In this document: positions 27,480 through 35,112 of the stretch, piece by piece
Layout: every line of letters begins with the position of its first letter
Position numbering within the stretch: position 1 is the first letter of the stretch
From: Novosphingobium mangrovisedimenti
GTDB taxonomy: Bacteria > Pseudomonadota > Alphaproteobacteria > Sphingomonadales > Sphingomonadaceae
Length of the DNA: 64,000 nt
Assembly: GCF_025153475.1 (NCBI RefSeq)
Contig: NZ_JANZXA010000004.1
Coordinates: forward strand, 62,001-126,000
Reading direction: 5' to 3'
Made by a program: the position numbers and the translations under genes
The notes under the pieces: model-generated
The model's database searches: none
Seen by the model: the letters and a program-made list of their open reading frames with translations, nothing else
Told to the model about the DNA's origin: nothing

Positions 27480-28616
27480 ATGGCGCCGCAGGGTCAACGG
27501 ATCGCGGTCCTCAAGGAACGCGCTTCGGGAGAGACACGCGTTTCGGCTACGCCCGAGACAGTGAGGAAGCTGGTCGCGCTGGGCGCGTCGGTCGCGGTTG
27601 AAAGCGGCGCCGGCGTGGCCGCCAGCCTGTCCGACGAGGATTACCGCACCGCCGGGGCCGAAACGGGCACCGCGGAGGCGGTGCTGGCCGGGGCGGACAT
27701 CGTCCTGGGCGTACAGGGCCCCGATCCGGCGCTGCTGGCCGGCACGAAGCCGGGCGCATGGGTCGTCGCCACGCTCGATCCTTTCGGGCAGCGCGCACGG
27801 GTGGATGCCTATGCCGCTGCCGGGCTGGAAGCGCTGGCCATGGAATTCATGCCGCGCATCACGCGCGCGCAGTCGATGGATGTCCTCTCCAGCCAGTCGA
27901 ACCTTGCTGGCTACAAGGCGGTGATTGCCGCGGCCGATGTCTACGGCCGGGCCTTCCCGATGATGATGACGGCGGCCGGCACGGTCAGCGCGGCCAAGTG
28001 CTTCGTGATGGGCGTGGGCGTCGCCGGGCTGCAGGCCATTGCCACCGCGCGCCGCCTGGGAGCGCAAGTCTCGGCGACCGACGTGCGCTCCGCCACCAGG
28101 GAGCAGATCCTTTCGCTGGGCGCCAAGCCGATTTTTGTCGAGAACGTCGCGGGGATCGAAGGCGAAGGCTCGGGCGGCTATGCCACCGAGATGAGCGAGG
28201 AGTACCAGAAGGCGCAGGCCGAACTGGTTTCCAGCCACATCGCCAAGCAGGACATCGTCGTGACCACCGCGCTGATCCCGGGCCGCGCCGCGCCGCGCCT
28301 GATCACCGACGCGCAGATCGCGACGATGAAGCCCGGCAGCGTGATCTTCGACCTCGCTGCGCCGCAGGGCGGCAATGTCGAAGGCAGTGTGGCCGATCAG
28401 GTCGTCGAGAAGCACGGCGTGAAGATCATCGGCTTTTCGAACACGCCCGCGCACCTGCCGGCGGATGCCTCGGCGCTCTATGCGCGCAACCTGTTCAACT
28501 TCCTCTCGGCCTTCTGGGATAGCGAGCAGGGCAAGCCGGTGCTCGATGAAGAGATCGGCGATGCGGTGCGGCTGACCCAGGGCGGCAAGGTGGTGAACGC
28601 GAGGCTGCTGGGGTGA
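27480..28616 (+). CDS. pntAA: NAD(P) transhydrogenase alpha subunit, part 1 (domain I)
   Basis: 378 aa from the ATG at 27480 (a TTG one codon earlier is possible). NAD(H)-binding domain I of proton-translocating transhydrogenase: RIAVLKERASGETRVSATPETV, QSNLAGYKAV, KCFVMGVGVAGLQAIATARRLGA Rossmann region, RLITDAQIATMKPGS. Split subunits (PntAA, PntAB, PntB) are typical of alphaproteobacteria such as Rhodospirillum. Its TGA overlaps a GTG of the DUF559 gene inserted before pntAB. Confidence 0.93.
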   Translation: MAPQGQRIAVLKERASGETRVSATPETVRKLVALGASVAVESGAGVAASLSDEDYRTAGAETGTAEAVLAGADIVLGVQGPDPALLAGTKPGAWVVATLDPFGQRARVDAYAAAGLEALAMEFMPRITRAQSMDVLSSQSNLAGYKAVIAAADVYGRAFPMMMTAAGTVSAAKCFVMGVGVAGLQAIATARRLGAQVSATDVRSATREQILSLGAKPIFVENVAGIEGEGSGGYATEMSEEYQKAQAELVSSHIAKQDIVVTTALIPGRAAPRLITDAQIATMKPGSVIFDLAAPQGGNVEGSVADQVVEKHGVKIIGFSNTPAHLPADASALYARNLFNFLSAFWDSEQGKPVLDEEIGDAVRLTQGGKVVNARLLG

Positions 28617-29083
28617 TTTTGGGCGCCCTCAATCCTCCCCGGCACGGGGAGGGGGACCGCGCGAAGCGTGGTGGAGGGGAGTCTCGGTTTACACCGCGCC
28701 CCGTCGTGGTGCGTGCCCGTGAACTGCGCAAGGTCATGAGCAAGCCGGAGTTTGCACTGTGGCAGCAACTTCGTCAGCGTCCGGGCGGTCTCAAATTCCG
28801 CCGTCAGCATCCTATTGGTCCGTACATCGTCGATTTCTGCTGCCTGAGTGCGGGGCTTGTTGTGGAAATCGATGGCATCGCCCATGACATGGGCGATCGT
28901 CCCGCGCGTGACGAGCAACGCGTTCGGTTTATCAAGGAAAACGGGTTCAGGGTTTTGAGGGTGTCGGCAAGGCGTGTTCTGGCCGATGTCGAAGGCACTG
29001 CCGCGGCTATCGTTGCGCGGGCCGAGAGTCCCCTCCACCGTCCTGCGGACGGTCCCCCTCCCCGTACCGGGGAGGACAAGTAG
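28613..29083 (+). CDS. DUF559 (Vsr-fold endonuclease-like) protein within palindromic element B
   Basis: Up to 156 aa; a GTG at 28613 overlaps the pntAA stop, and an ATG at 28736 is inside the domain. The DUF559 core runs from about residue 33: RARELRKVMSKPEFALW, FRRQHPIGPYIVDFCCL and VVEIDGIAHD, holding the Glu, Asp and Glu of the PD-(D/E)xK-like Vsr fold, all intact. The N-terminal [15 protein letters not shown] and C-terminal [17 protein letters not shown] are encoded by the element's inverted arms. The TAG overlaps the pntAB GTG. Nuclease activity is inferred. Confidence 0.75.
   Translation: MILGALNPPRHGEGDRAKRGGGESRFTPRPVVVRARELRKVMSKPEFALWQQLRQRPGGLKFRRQHPIGPYIVDFCCLSAGLVVEIDGIAHDMGDRPARDEQRVRFIKENGFRVLRVSARRVLADVEGTAAAIVARAESPLHRPADGPPPRTGEDK
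28633..29076. mobile_element. Palindromic element B: DUF559 gene between inverted arms (444 bp)
   Basis: Left arm 28633-28682 and right arm 29027-29076 are inverted copies of the elements at 21285 and 34949, sharing the outer CCTCCCC/GGGGAGG hairpin. Inner hairpin in the right arm reads ACCGTCC/GGACGGT. GAGTC at 28679-28683 and 29026-29030. The interior of about 340 bp is almost entirely the DUF559 domain. Inserted between pntAA and pntAB, keeping the reading through the operon open. Looks like the gene-carrying form of elements A and C. Confidence 0.65.
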
Positions 29084-29388
29084 TGGACTTTGTTTCGATC
29101 CTGTCGATCTTCGTGCTGGCCTGCTTCGTGGGCTATTACGTCGTCTGGTCGGTGACCCCGGCGCTGCATACGCCGCTGATGGCGGTGACAAATGCGATTT
29201 CCTCGGTGATCGTGGTGGGGGCGCTGATTGCCAGTGCAGCGGCCGGTTCGCCGAGCGCCAAGTGGCTGGGCCTCGGCGCGGTGGTGCTGGCGAGCGTCAA
29301 CATCTTCGGCGGCTTCGCCGTCACCGAGCGCATGCTGGCGATGTACAAGAAGAAGGACAAGGGTGCGCCCAAGGGAGGGAGCAAGTGA
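29083..29388 (+). CDS. pntAB: NAD(P) transhydrogenase alpha subunit, part 2 (membrane)
   Basis: 101 aa from a GTG at 29083, overlapping the DUF559 stop. Three TM helices: ILSIFVLACFVGYYVVWSV, TNAISSVIVVGALIA, and LGAVVLASVNIFGGF, with the conserved HTPLMAVTNAISSV motif of the transhydrogenase alpha membrane domain. Basic C-terminal tail. Required with PntB to form the proton channel. The TGA overlaps the pntB ATG (TGATG). Confidence 0.94.
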   Translation: MDFVSILSIFVLACFVGYYVVWSVTPALHTPLMAVTNAISSVIVVGALIASAAAGSPSAKWLGLGAVVLASVNIFGGFAVTERMLAMYKKKDKGAPKGGSK

Positions 29389-30818
29389 TGGAAGCCCACG
29401 CGGTCAATCCCTGGGTCGCCGTCGCCTACCTCGTCGCCGGCGTCTGCTTCATTCTCGCGCTGCGCGGGCTGTCCTCGCCGGCGACCAGCCGGGCGGGCAA
29501 CCGCTACGGCATGTTCGGCATGGCGATTGCCGTGGCGACGACGCTGGTGACGCACGAGATCGCCAGCCTTCCCGAGATCGGAGCGGCCATTGTCCTTGGT
29601 GGCGGGATCGGTTTCGTGATTGCCCGCCGCATCCAGATGACGGCCATGCCGCAGCTCGTCGCCGCGTTCCACTCGCTGGTGGGCCTTGCCGCGGTGCTGG
29701 TGGCGGTCGCGGCGTTTCTCAATCCCGATGCGTTCGGCATCCTCGGCGATGATGGCAATATCCTGACCGTCAGCCGGGTCGAGATGGCACTGGGCGCGGC
29801 AATCGGCGCCATCACCTTCTCGGGTTCGGTGATCGCTTTCGCCAAGCTCAACGGCAACATGTCGGGCGCACCGATCCTGCTGCCTGCGCGGCATCTGATC
29901 AACCTGGGTACGCTCGTCGTGATCCTTGCCCTGACAGCCATGTTCACCGTGGCGGCCAGTGCTGGGCCGGGCGAAAATCCGCTGTTCTGGGCGGTCGTGG
30001 CGCTCAGCTTCGCGATCGGTTTCCTGCTCATCATTCCGATCGGCGGCGCGGACATGCCGGTCGTCGTCTCGATGCTCAATTCCTATTCGGGCTGGGCGGC
30101 GGCGGCGATGGGCTTCACGCTGCACAACACGGCGATGATCATCACCGGCGCGCTGGTCGGCTCGTCGGGCGCGATCCTCAGCTACATCATGTGCAAGGCG
30201 ATGAACCGCAGCTTCATCTCGGTCATCGCGGGCGGTTTCGGTGCCGATGCAGGCGGCGCGGGCGAGGGCGGGGCCAAGGAACAACGCCCGTGGAAGCGCG
30301 GCTCGGCCGAGGACGCGGCGTTCCTGATGAAGGAAGCCGAGAACGTCATCATCATCCCGGGCTACGGCATGGCCGTGGCGCAGGCACAGCATGCCCTTCG
30401 CGAAATGACCGACCTGCTCAAGGAACACGGCGTCAATGTGAAGTTCGCGATCCACCCGGTCGCGGGGCGCATGCCGGGGCACATGAACGTGCTGCTCGCC
30501 GAAGCCAGCGTGCCCTACGACGAAGTCTTCGAACTGGAAGACATCAACAGTGAGTTCGCACAGGCCGATGTCGCCTTCATCATCGGCGCCAACGACGTGG
30601 TGAACCCTGCGGCCAAGACCGACAAGTCCTCCCCGATCTACGGCATGCCCGTGTTCGACGTGGACAAGGCCAAGACCATCTTCTTCATCAAACGCTCGAT
30701 GGGCGGGCAGGGCTATGCCGGGGTCGACAACGACGTGTTCTACATGGACCAGACCATGATGCTCCTCGCCGACGCCAAGAAGATGGTCGAGGAAATCAAC
30801 AAGTCGCTGACCGACTGA
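29388..30818 (+). CDS. pntB: NAD(P) transhydrogenase beta subunit
   Basis: 476 aa from the ATG at 29388, with AAGGGAGGG upstream. Nine or so TM helices in the N-terminal half (SYSGWAAAAMGFTLHN motif) followed by the NADP(H)-binding domain III from about residue 300: VIIIPGYGMAVAQAQHA, AIHPVAGRMPGHMNVLLAEA, IIGANDVVNPAAK. Couples NADH-to-NADP hydride transfer to the proton gradient, giving NADPH. A long open frame extends upstream but crosses pntAB and the element and is not coding. Confidence 0.95.
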   Translation: MEAHAVNPWVAVAYLVAGVCFILALRGLSSPATSRAGNRYGMFGMAIAVATTLVTHEIASLPEIGAAIVLGGGIGFVIARRIQMTAMPQLVAAFHSLVGLAAVLVAVAAFLNPDAFGILGDDGNILTVSRVEMALGAAIGAITFSGSVIAFAKLNGNMSGAPILLPARHLINLGTLVVILALTAMFTVAASAGPGENPLFWAVVALSFAIGFLLIIPIGGADMPVVVSMLNSYSGWAAAAMGFTLHNTAMIITGALVGSSGAILSYIMCKAMNRSFISVIAGGFGADAGGAGEGGAKEQRPWKRGSAEDAAFLMKEAENVIIIPGYGMAVAQAQHALREMTDLLKEHGVNVKFAIHPVAGRMPGHMNVLLAEASVPYDEVFELEDINSEFAQADVAFIIGANDVVNPAAKTDKSSPIYGMPVFDVDKAKTIFFIKRSMGGQGYAGVDNDVFYMDQTMMLLADAKKMVEEINKSLTD

Positions 30819-30852
30819 AGCCGGGCTCGCCGCACGCAGGAACGAAAACGCA

Positions 30853-31170
30853 ATGAAATGGCTGATCCGGCTTGCCGTGCTGGCGGGCGCCCTGTTCCTC
30901 GTCTGGCGCTTCGCCGTGCCCGCCTATGCGGGGGAACGGCTGCGCAGTGCCATGATCGATGCCGGCGTGCAGGAAAACGTCGCAGGCTGCATTTCGGGGC
31001 GCATGACCCGCCAGCTTTCCACGCTGCAGCTTCTCAGGCTCCGGGAGCTGGAAGGAGACAAGCGTACCCTGCGCGACTGGGTCGAGGCTGTCGAGCGGAT
31101 GGACGACCGTGATCTGGTGATGGTGGCCACCGCTTCGGCAGCCTTGTGTTCCACCGGCCTTGGCCGCTAG
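30853..31170 (+). CDS. Hypothetical protein with N-terminal membrane anchor
   Basis: 105 aa. One TM or signal-anchor segment at about residues 4-22 (LIRLAVLAGALFLVWRFAV), then a small soluble domain with two cysteines (VAGCISGRM and ALCSTG) that could form a disulfide if exported. No family recognised. CAGGAACG precedes the ATG. Follows pntB by 34 bp and may be on the same transcript; dgt follows. Confidence 0.65.
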   Translation: MKWLIRLAVLAGALFLVWRFAVPAYAGERLRSAMIDAGVQENVAGCISGRMTRQLSTLQLLRLRELEGDKRTLRDWVEAVERMDDRDLVMVATASAALCSTGLGR

Positions 31171-31211
31171 GGAGCGGCGTTCGCCAAACCTCGACGCGGG
31201 AAGACGTTAGC

Positions 31212-32372
31212 TTGACCCTGGCACCCTACGCCTCAGATCCGACCCGTTCGCGCGGGCGCGAATATGCACTGGAGAACGCCGTCGCACGCGGTCCGCGCAG
31301 TGCCTATCAGCGCGACCGCGACCGGATTATCCATTCGGTGTCCTTCCGCCGCCTGCGCTACAAGACGCAGGTCTTCGTCGCGCCCGATGGCGATCATTAC
31401 CGCGTGCGCCTGACTCACAGCCTGGAAGTCGCGCAGATCGCCCGCGTCGTGGCCCGCATCCTGGGGCTGGACGAGGACCTGACCGAGGCGCTGGCACTGG
31501 CGCACGACATCGGCCATCCGCCCTTCGGCCATGCCGGCGAAGAGGCGCTCGACGGCGCGCTGCACAATGCCGGCGGCTTCGATCACAATGCCCATTGCCT
31601 GCGCACGCTGATGCGGCTCGACAGCCCCTATTGCGAGCACGACGGTCTCAACCTCACCTGGGAAACGCTCGAAGGGCTCGCCAAGCACAATGGCCCGGTT
31701 GCGGAACCGAACTGGGCGCTGGCGGAACTCGATGCCGCCTATGGGCTGGAACTGGACACCCATGCCTCACTGGAGGCGCAAGTCGCGGCGCTTTCCGACG
31801 ACATCGCCTATGACAACCACGACATCGACGACGGCCTGCGCGCCGGGTTCCTCGATCTCGACGAACTGCTCGCGCATCCCTTCGTCATGGAACGCTGGGG
31901 CGAGGTCGAGCGCCGCTATCCCGATGCCCCGCGCGATCGCCAGCTTGCCGAGCTGATCCGCAGTCAGATCGGCGTGATGGTCAACGATCTCGTCGCGCAG
32001 ACGAAGGCCAATCTTGTCGGCGTGGGCAGCGTGGAGGAGGTGCGCGCCGCGGGCCTCCCGCTCGTCGCCTTCTCGCCTGAAATGGCCGAGGCGGAGCGCA
32101 CCTTCAAACGCTTCATGTACGAAAAGCTCTATTACCATCCCGAGCAGATCGAAACCGCCCGCCGCGCCCGCGCCGTGCTGGCCGAACTCTATTCGGCCTA
32201 TTCGCAGGAACCGGTACTGATGGAAGAGAGCTGGATCGACACCCTGCCGCGTTTTGAGCCCGAGCGCAGCCGCCATATCGCGGACTATATCGCGGGCATG
32301 ACGGACCGTTTCGCGATCACCTGCCACGCGGAGATCTTCGGTCACACGCCCAGTCGGCTCACCAATGTCTGA
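31212..32372 (+). CDS. dgt: Deoxyguanosinetriphosphate triphosphohydrolase-like protein
   Basis: 386 aa from a TTG at 31212 (GGGAAG at about 31198); no better start precedes it. HD-domain dNTP triphosphohydrolase: YALENAVARGPRSAYQRDRDRIIHS, FRRLRYKTQVF, then the HD motif THSLEVAQIAR and AHDIGHPPFGHAGE. Hydrolyses dNTPs to nucleoside and triphosphate. Length around 390 puts it in the shorter alphaproteobacterial Dgt group. The upstream open frame overlaps the preceding small gene and lacks conserved sequence. Confidence 0.92.
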   Translation: MTLAPYASDPTRSRGREYALENAVARGPRSAYQRDRDRIIHSVSFRRLRYKTQVFVAPDGDHYRVRLTHSLEVAQIARVVARILGLDEDLTEALALAHDIGHPPFGHAGEEALDGALHNAGGFDHNAHCLRTLMRLDSPYCEHDGLNLTWETLEGLAKHNGPVAEPNWALAELDAAYGLELDTHASLEAQVAALSDDIAYDNHDIDDGLRAGFLDLDELLAHPFVMERWGEVERRYPDAPRDRQLAELIRSQIGVMVNDLVAQTKANLVGVGSVEEVRAAGLPLVAFSPEMAEAERTFKRFMYEKLYYHPEQIETARRARAVLAELYSAYSQEPVLMEESWIDTLPRFEPERSRHIADYIAGMTDRFAITCHAEIFGHTPSRLTNV

Positions 32373-32386
32373 GTGCTGCGGCTAGC

Positions 32387-33070
32387 ATGACCTCGCGGCA
32401 GCTTCGCATTTGCCTCGTGGGCGCAACGGGGATGGTGGGCGGCACGCTGATTGCCGAGGCTGTCGGGCGAACGGACGTGCGCCTTGTCGGGGTGGCCCGG
32501 CGCGAGGCGCACTTGCCGCCCGGCGCGCGCATGGAAATGCTGGTGGGCGAGCCGATCGACTGGCCGAACCTTATCGCCGCCGCCCGCGCCGACGTGCTGG
32601 TCTGTGCGCTGGGCACGACGATCAAGGCGGCGGGAAGCCAGGAGGCCTTCCGTGCGGTCGACCACGATCTGGTTCGCTTCTGCGCAGAAGCGGCTCGTGC
32701 GGCTGGGATCGAGCACATGATCGTCGTCTCATCGACAGGGGCCGCGCGCGCCAGCCGCAATTTCTACCTTTCGGTGAAGGGGGAGACCGAGGATGCGTTG
32801 GGCAAGCTCGGCTTTCGCCGCCTCGACATCCTGCGTCCCGGTCTCCTGCGCGGTCACCGCGAGGAACGGCGCACGCTCGAAGCCGCGGCGCAGATCATGG
32901 CGCCATTGGCAGACTGGGTGTTCCTGCACGGCAAGTATCGTCGCTACCGCTCTGTTTCGGCCCGAAAGCTGGCGCAAGCGATCCTGGCGCTGGCCTATGA
33001 GAAGGCGGGCGGGCGCTTCGTGCACGATTACGATGCGATGCGCCGCGTGCTGCGTCGCTCTGGGGATTAA
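32387..33070 (+). CDS. NAD(P)-binding Rossmann protein (TIP30/HTATIP2-like)
   Basis: 227 aa. Nucleotide-binding loop GATGMVGGTL near residue 12, VCALGTTIKAAGS, VVSSTGAARASRNFYLSVKGETE (an SDR-like S...Y...K arrangement), and a C-terminal cap. Matches the atypical SDR group of oxidoreductase HTATIP2/TIP30-like proteins. Substrate unknown. Follows dgt by 14 bp. The next genes belong to the glycine cleavage operon behind a riboswitch. Confidence 0.8.
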   Translation: MTSRQLRICLVGATGMVGGTLIAEAVGRTDVRLVGVARREAHLPPGARMEMLVGEPIDWPNLIAAARADVLVCALGTTIKAAGSQEAFRAVDHDLVRFCAEAARAAGIEHMIVVSSTGAARASRNFYLSVKGETEDALGKLGFRRLDILRPGLLRGHREERRTLEAAAQIMAPLADWVFLHGKYRRYRSVSARKLAQAILALAYEKAGGRFVHDYDAMRRVLRRSGD

Positions 33071-33138
33071 TTCCGCAGTGCAGCACGCGGGACGTTGACT
33101 CGTGCTCGCGCGTCAATCAAGGCTTGTCCATCGCTGAC

Positions 33139-33370
33139 ACGCGCGGGAGAGACCAACCGATTCGGCCAGCCCCGCAAGGCTGACGAAACGGAAGGCGCCG
33201 AAGGAGCAACCGCCCCGGAATCTCTCAGGCAAAAGGACCGCGTGGGTCGATAGCGAGACTCTGGAAAGTGCCTTGTCCAGCCGGACGAGGCCGCCGACGG
33301 TGTAACTTGGCCTGTCCCGTGCGGGATGACGCCAGGGAAGCTCTCAGGTTTCCGTGACAGAGGGGGCACC
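33139..33370 (+). promoter_or_regulatory. Tandem glycine riboswitch upstream of gcvT
   Basis: Two glycine aptamers in series. The first (about 33141-33243) has CGGGAGAGACC, GCGCCGAAGGAGCAA and AATCTCTCAGGCAAAAGGACCG. The second (about 33256-33365) has GACTCTGGAAAG, GCCGCCGACGGTGTAA and CTCTCAGGTTTCCGTGACAGAG. The paired GCCGAAGG/GCCGACGG and CTCTCAGG elements are diagnostic. The following GGCACCGGAACGGTGTGCC hairpin (about 33365-33383), just before the gcvT ribosome site, is the likely expression platform. In this class glycine turns expression on. Confidence 0.93.
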
Positions 33371-33405
33371 GGAACGGTGTGCCATGCTTTGTGCGGAGTC
33401 ATGTC

Positions 33406-34557
33406 TTGAGCGATTACCCCATTAACGACGACGAACCGGTCGAGGATCTTGCGCCCCAGCTGCTGCCGCTCGATGCCTGGCATCGCGGGAAGGGCGGGCG
33501 CATGGTTGAGTTCGCCGGCTACATGATGCCCGTCCAGTACGACGTAGAGGGTGGGGGCATCATGGCCGAACACCTCTGGACGCGTGAGCATGCCGGGCTG
33601 TTCGATGTCAGCCACATGGGGCAGATCTACATCTCGGGCGAGGGCGTGGAACCTGCCCTTGAAGCTGCGCTTCCCATCGACCTTTCGACGCTCAAGCTCG
33701 GCTCGGTGCGCTATTCGCTGCTGCTCGACGAAGAGGGCGGCATTCTCGACGACCTCATGGTCACGCGTTGGGGCACTGGCTTCTACCTCGTCGTTAATGG
33801 CGCGACCAAGTGGGATGACATCGGCACCCTGCGCGAATTGCTGCCGGACGAGGTTACGCTCAACCATCTCGATGAGACCGCGCTGCTGGCGCTGCAGGGC
33901 CCCAAGGCTTTCGCCGCTCTGGAACGCCATGTCGAAGGCGAAACGCCGCTTTCGGTGCTGACCTTCATGAAGGGCGCCGCCTTCAAGCTAGGCGGCATCG
34001 ATGCCTGGATCAGCCGTTCGGGCTACACCGGCGAGGACGGTTTCGAGATTTCCATTCCGGGCGAATCCGCTGCGCAGATCGCGGACCTGCTTTGCGGCGA
34101 ACCCGAAGTGAAGCCCATCGGCCTCGGCGCGCGCGACTCGCTGCGCCTGGAAGCGGGCCTGCCGCTCTACGGCCACGACATGACGCCCGAGCAGGGGCCG
34201 GTCGATGCCGGGCTCGCATTCGGCATCAACAAGCGCCGCCGCACCGAAGGCGGCTTTCCGGGCGCCGATCGCGTCCTGCGCGACTTTGCCGAGGGCACGG
34301 CCCGCCGCCGCGTCGGTCTCACGCTCGAAGGCCGCATGGCTGCGCGCGAAGGCGCCAAGGTCGTTTCCGGCGATAAGGAGATCGGTGTCGTGACCTCGGG
34401 CGGCTTCTCGCCTTCGCTGCAGCACCCGATCGCCATGGCCTATGTCGATACCGCCCATGCCGCCGACGGTACCGCGCTTGAACTCGAGGTGCGCGGCAAG
34501 CGCCTTCCCGCGAAGGTCGTGCCGATGCCTTTCGTCCCCCATCGCTATCATCGCTGA
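33406..34557 (+). CDS. gcvT: Glycine cleavage system T protein (aminomethyltransferase)
   Basis: 383 aa from a TTG at 33406, with GGAG at 33395-33398; an in-frame ATG at 33379 lies in the riboswitch expression platform. Transfers the methylene of lipoyl-bound aminomethyl to tetrahydrofolate, releasing ammonia. Motifs: EFAGYMMPVQY, TREHAGLFDVSHMGQ, SGYTGEDGFEI, GLGARDSLRLEAGLPLYGHD. First gene of gcvT-gcvH-gcvPA-gcvPB and under the glycine riboswitch. Confidence 0.94.
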   Translation: MSDYPINDDEPVEDLAPQLLPLDAWHRGKGGRMVEFAGYMMPVQYDVEGGGIMAEHLWTREHAGLFDVSHMGQIYISGEGVEPALEAALPIDLSTLKLGSVRYSLLLDEEGGILDDLMVTRWGTGFYLVVNGATKWDDIGTLRELLPDEVTLNHLDETALLALQGPKAFAALERHVEGETPLSVLTFMKGAAFKLGGIDAWISRSGYTGEDGFEISIPGESAAQIADLLCGEPEVKPIGLGARDSLRLEAGLPLYGHDMTPEQGPVDAGLAFGINKRRRTEGGFPGADRVLRDFAEGTARRRVGLTLEGRMAAREGAKVVSGDKEIGVVTSGGFSPSLQHPIAMAYVDTAHAADGTALELEVRGKRLPAKVVPMPFVPHRYHR

Positions 34558-34569
34558 GGAGCAGCACCC

Positions 34570-34941
34570 ATGACCCGCTACTTTACCGAAGACCATGAGT
34601 GGATCGATGTCGAAGGCGACCTCGGCACTGTCGGGATTACCGACTACGCGCAGGGCCAGCTGGGCGACATCACCTTCGTCGAACTGCCCGAAAAGGGCGC
34701 GGCCGTGACCAAGGGCGATTCCGTTTCGGTGGTCGATTCCGTGAAGGCTGCTTCGGACATCTACACCCCGGCATCGGGCACGATCACCGAAGTGAACGAG
34801 ACGCTCGCCGACGAACCCGAGCTGGTGAATACCGACGCCGAAGTGGGTGGCTGGCTGTATCGCATGACGCTGTCGGACGCCGCCGAGCTGGGCAGCCTGA
34901 TGGATGAGACGGCCTACAAGGCATACGTCGAAAGCCTTTGA
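34570..34941 (+). CDS. gcvH: Glycine cleavage system H protein
   Basis: 123 aa. Lipoyl carrier between P, T and L proteins. Lys59 in [11 protein letters not shown] is the lipoylation site. [19 protein letters not shown] and [13 protein letters not shown] are standard. Starts 12 bp after gcvT with GAGGAGC upstream. Palindromic element C separates it from gcvPA. Confidence 0.96.
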   Translation: MTRYFTEDHEWIDVEGDLGTVGITDYAQGQLGDITFVELPEKGAAVTKGDSVSVVDSVKAASDIYTPASGTITEVNETLADEPELVNTDAEVGGWLYRMTLSDAAELGSLMDETAYKAYVESL

Positions 34942-34948
34942 CCTTCAG

Positions 34949-35084
34949 TCCTCCCCGGCACGGGGAGGGGGACCGCCGCCGAAGGCGGTGGTGTAGGGGA
35001 CTCCCGGCCTACGGCAAGGTCGCTTGAGAACGCCAATCCCCACCACCACCCTGCGGGTGGTCCCCCTCCCCGGACCGGGGAGGA
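34949..35084. repeat. Palindromic element C (DUF559-less copy, 136 bp) inside the gcv operon
   Basis: Left arm begins TCCTCCCCGGCACGGGGAGG, as in elements A and B; inner stems are GCC/GGC-rich on the left (ACCGCC/GGCGGT) and ACCACCC/GGGTGGT on the right. GACTC at 34999-35003; the corresponding right-arm site is changed to CAATC. Sits between gcvH and gcvPA, 7 bp after the gcvH stop and 28 bp before the gcvPA ATG. Confidence 0.85.
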
Positions 35085-35112
35085 CACGAGTTTGCAACGG
35101 AGCTTCTGCCTG

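Noticed and set aside
28974..29387. Upstream extension of pntB giving a 614-aa protein
   Set aside because: Runs through the element and pntAB in another frame; the ATG at 29388 has a good ribosome site and matches family length.
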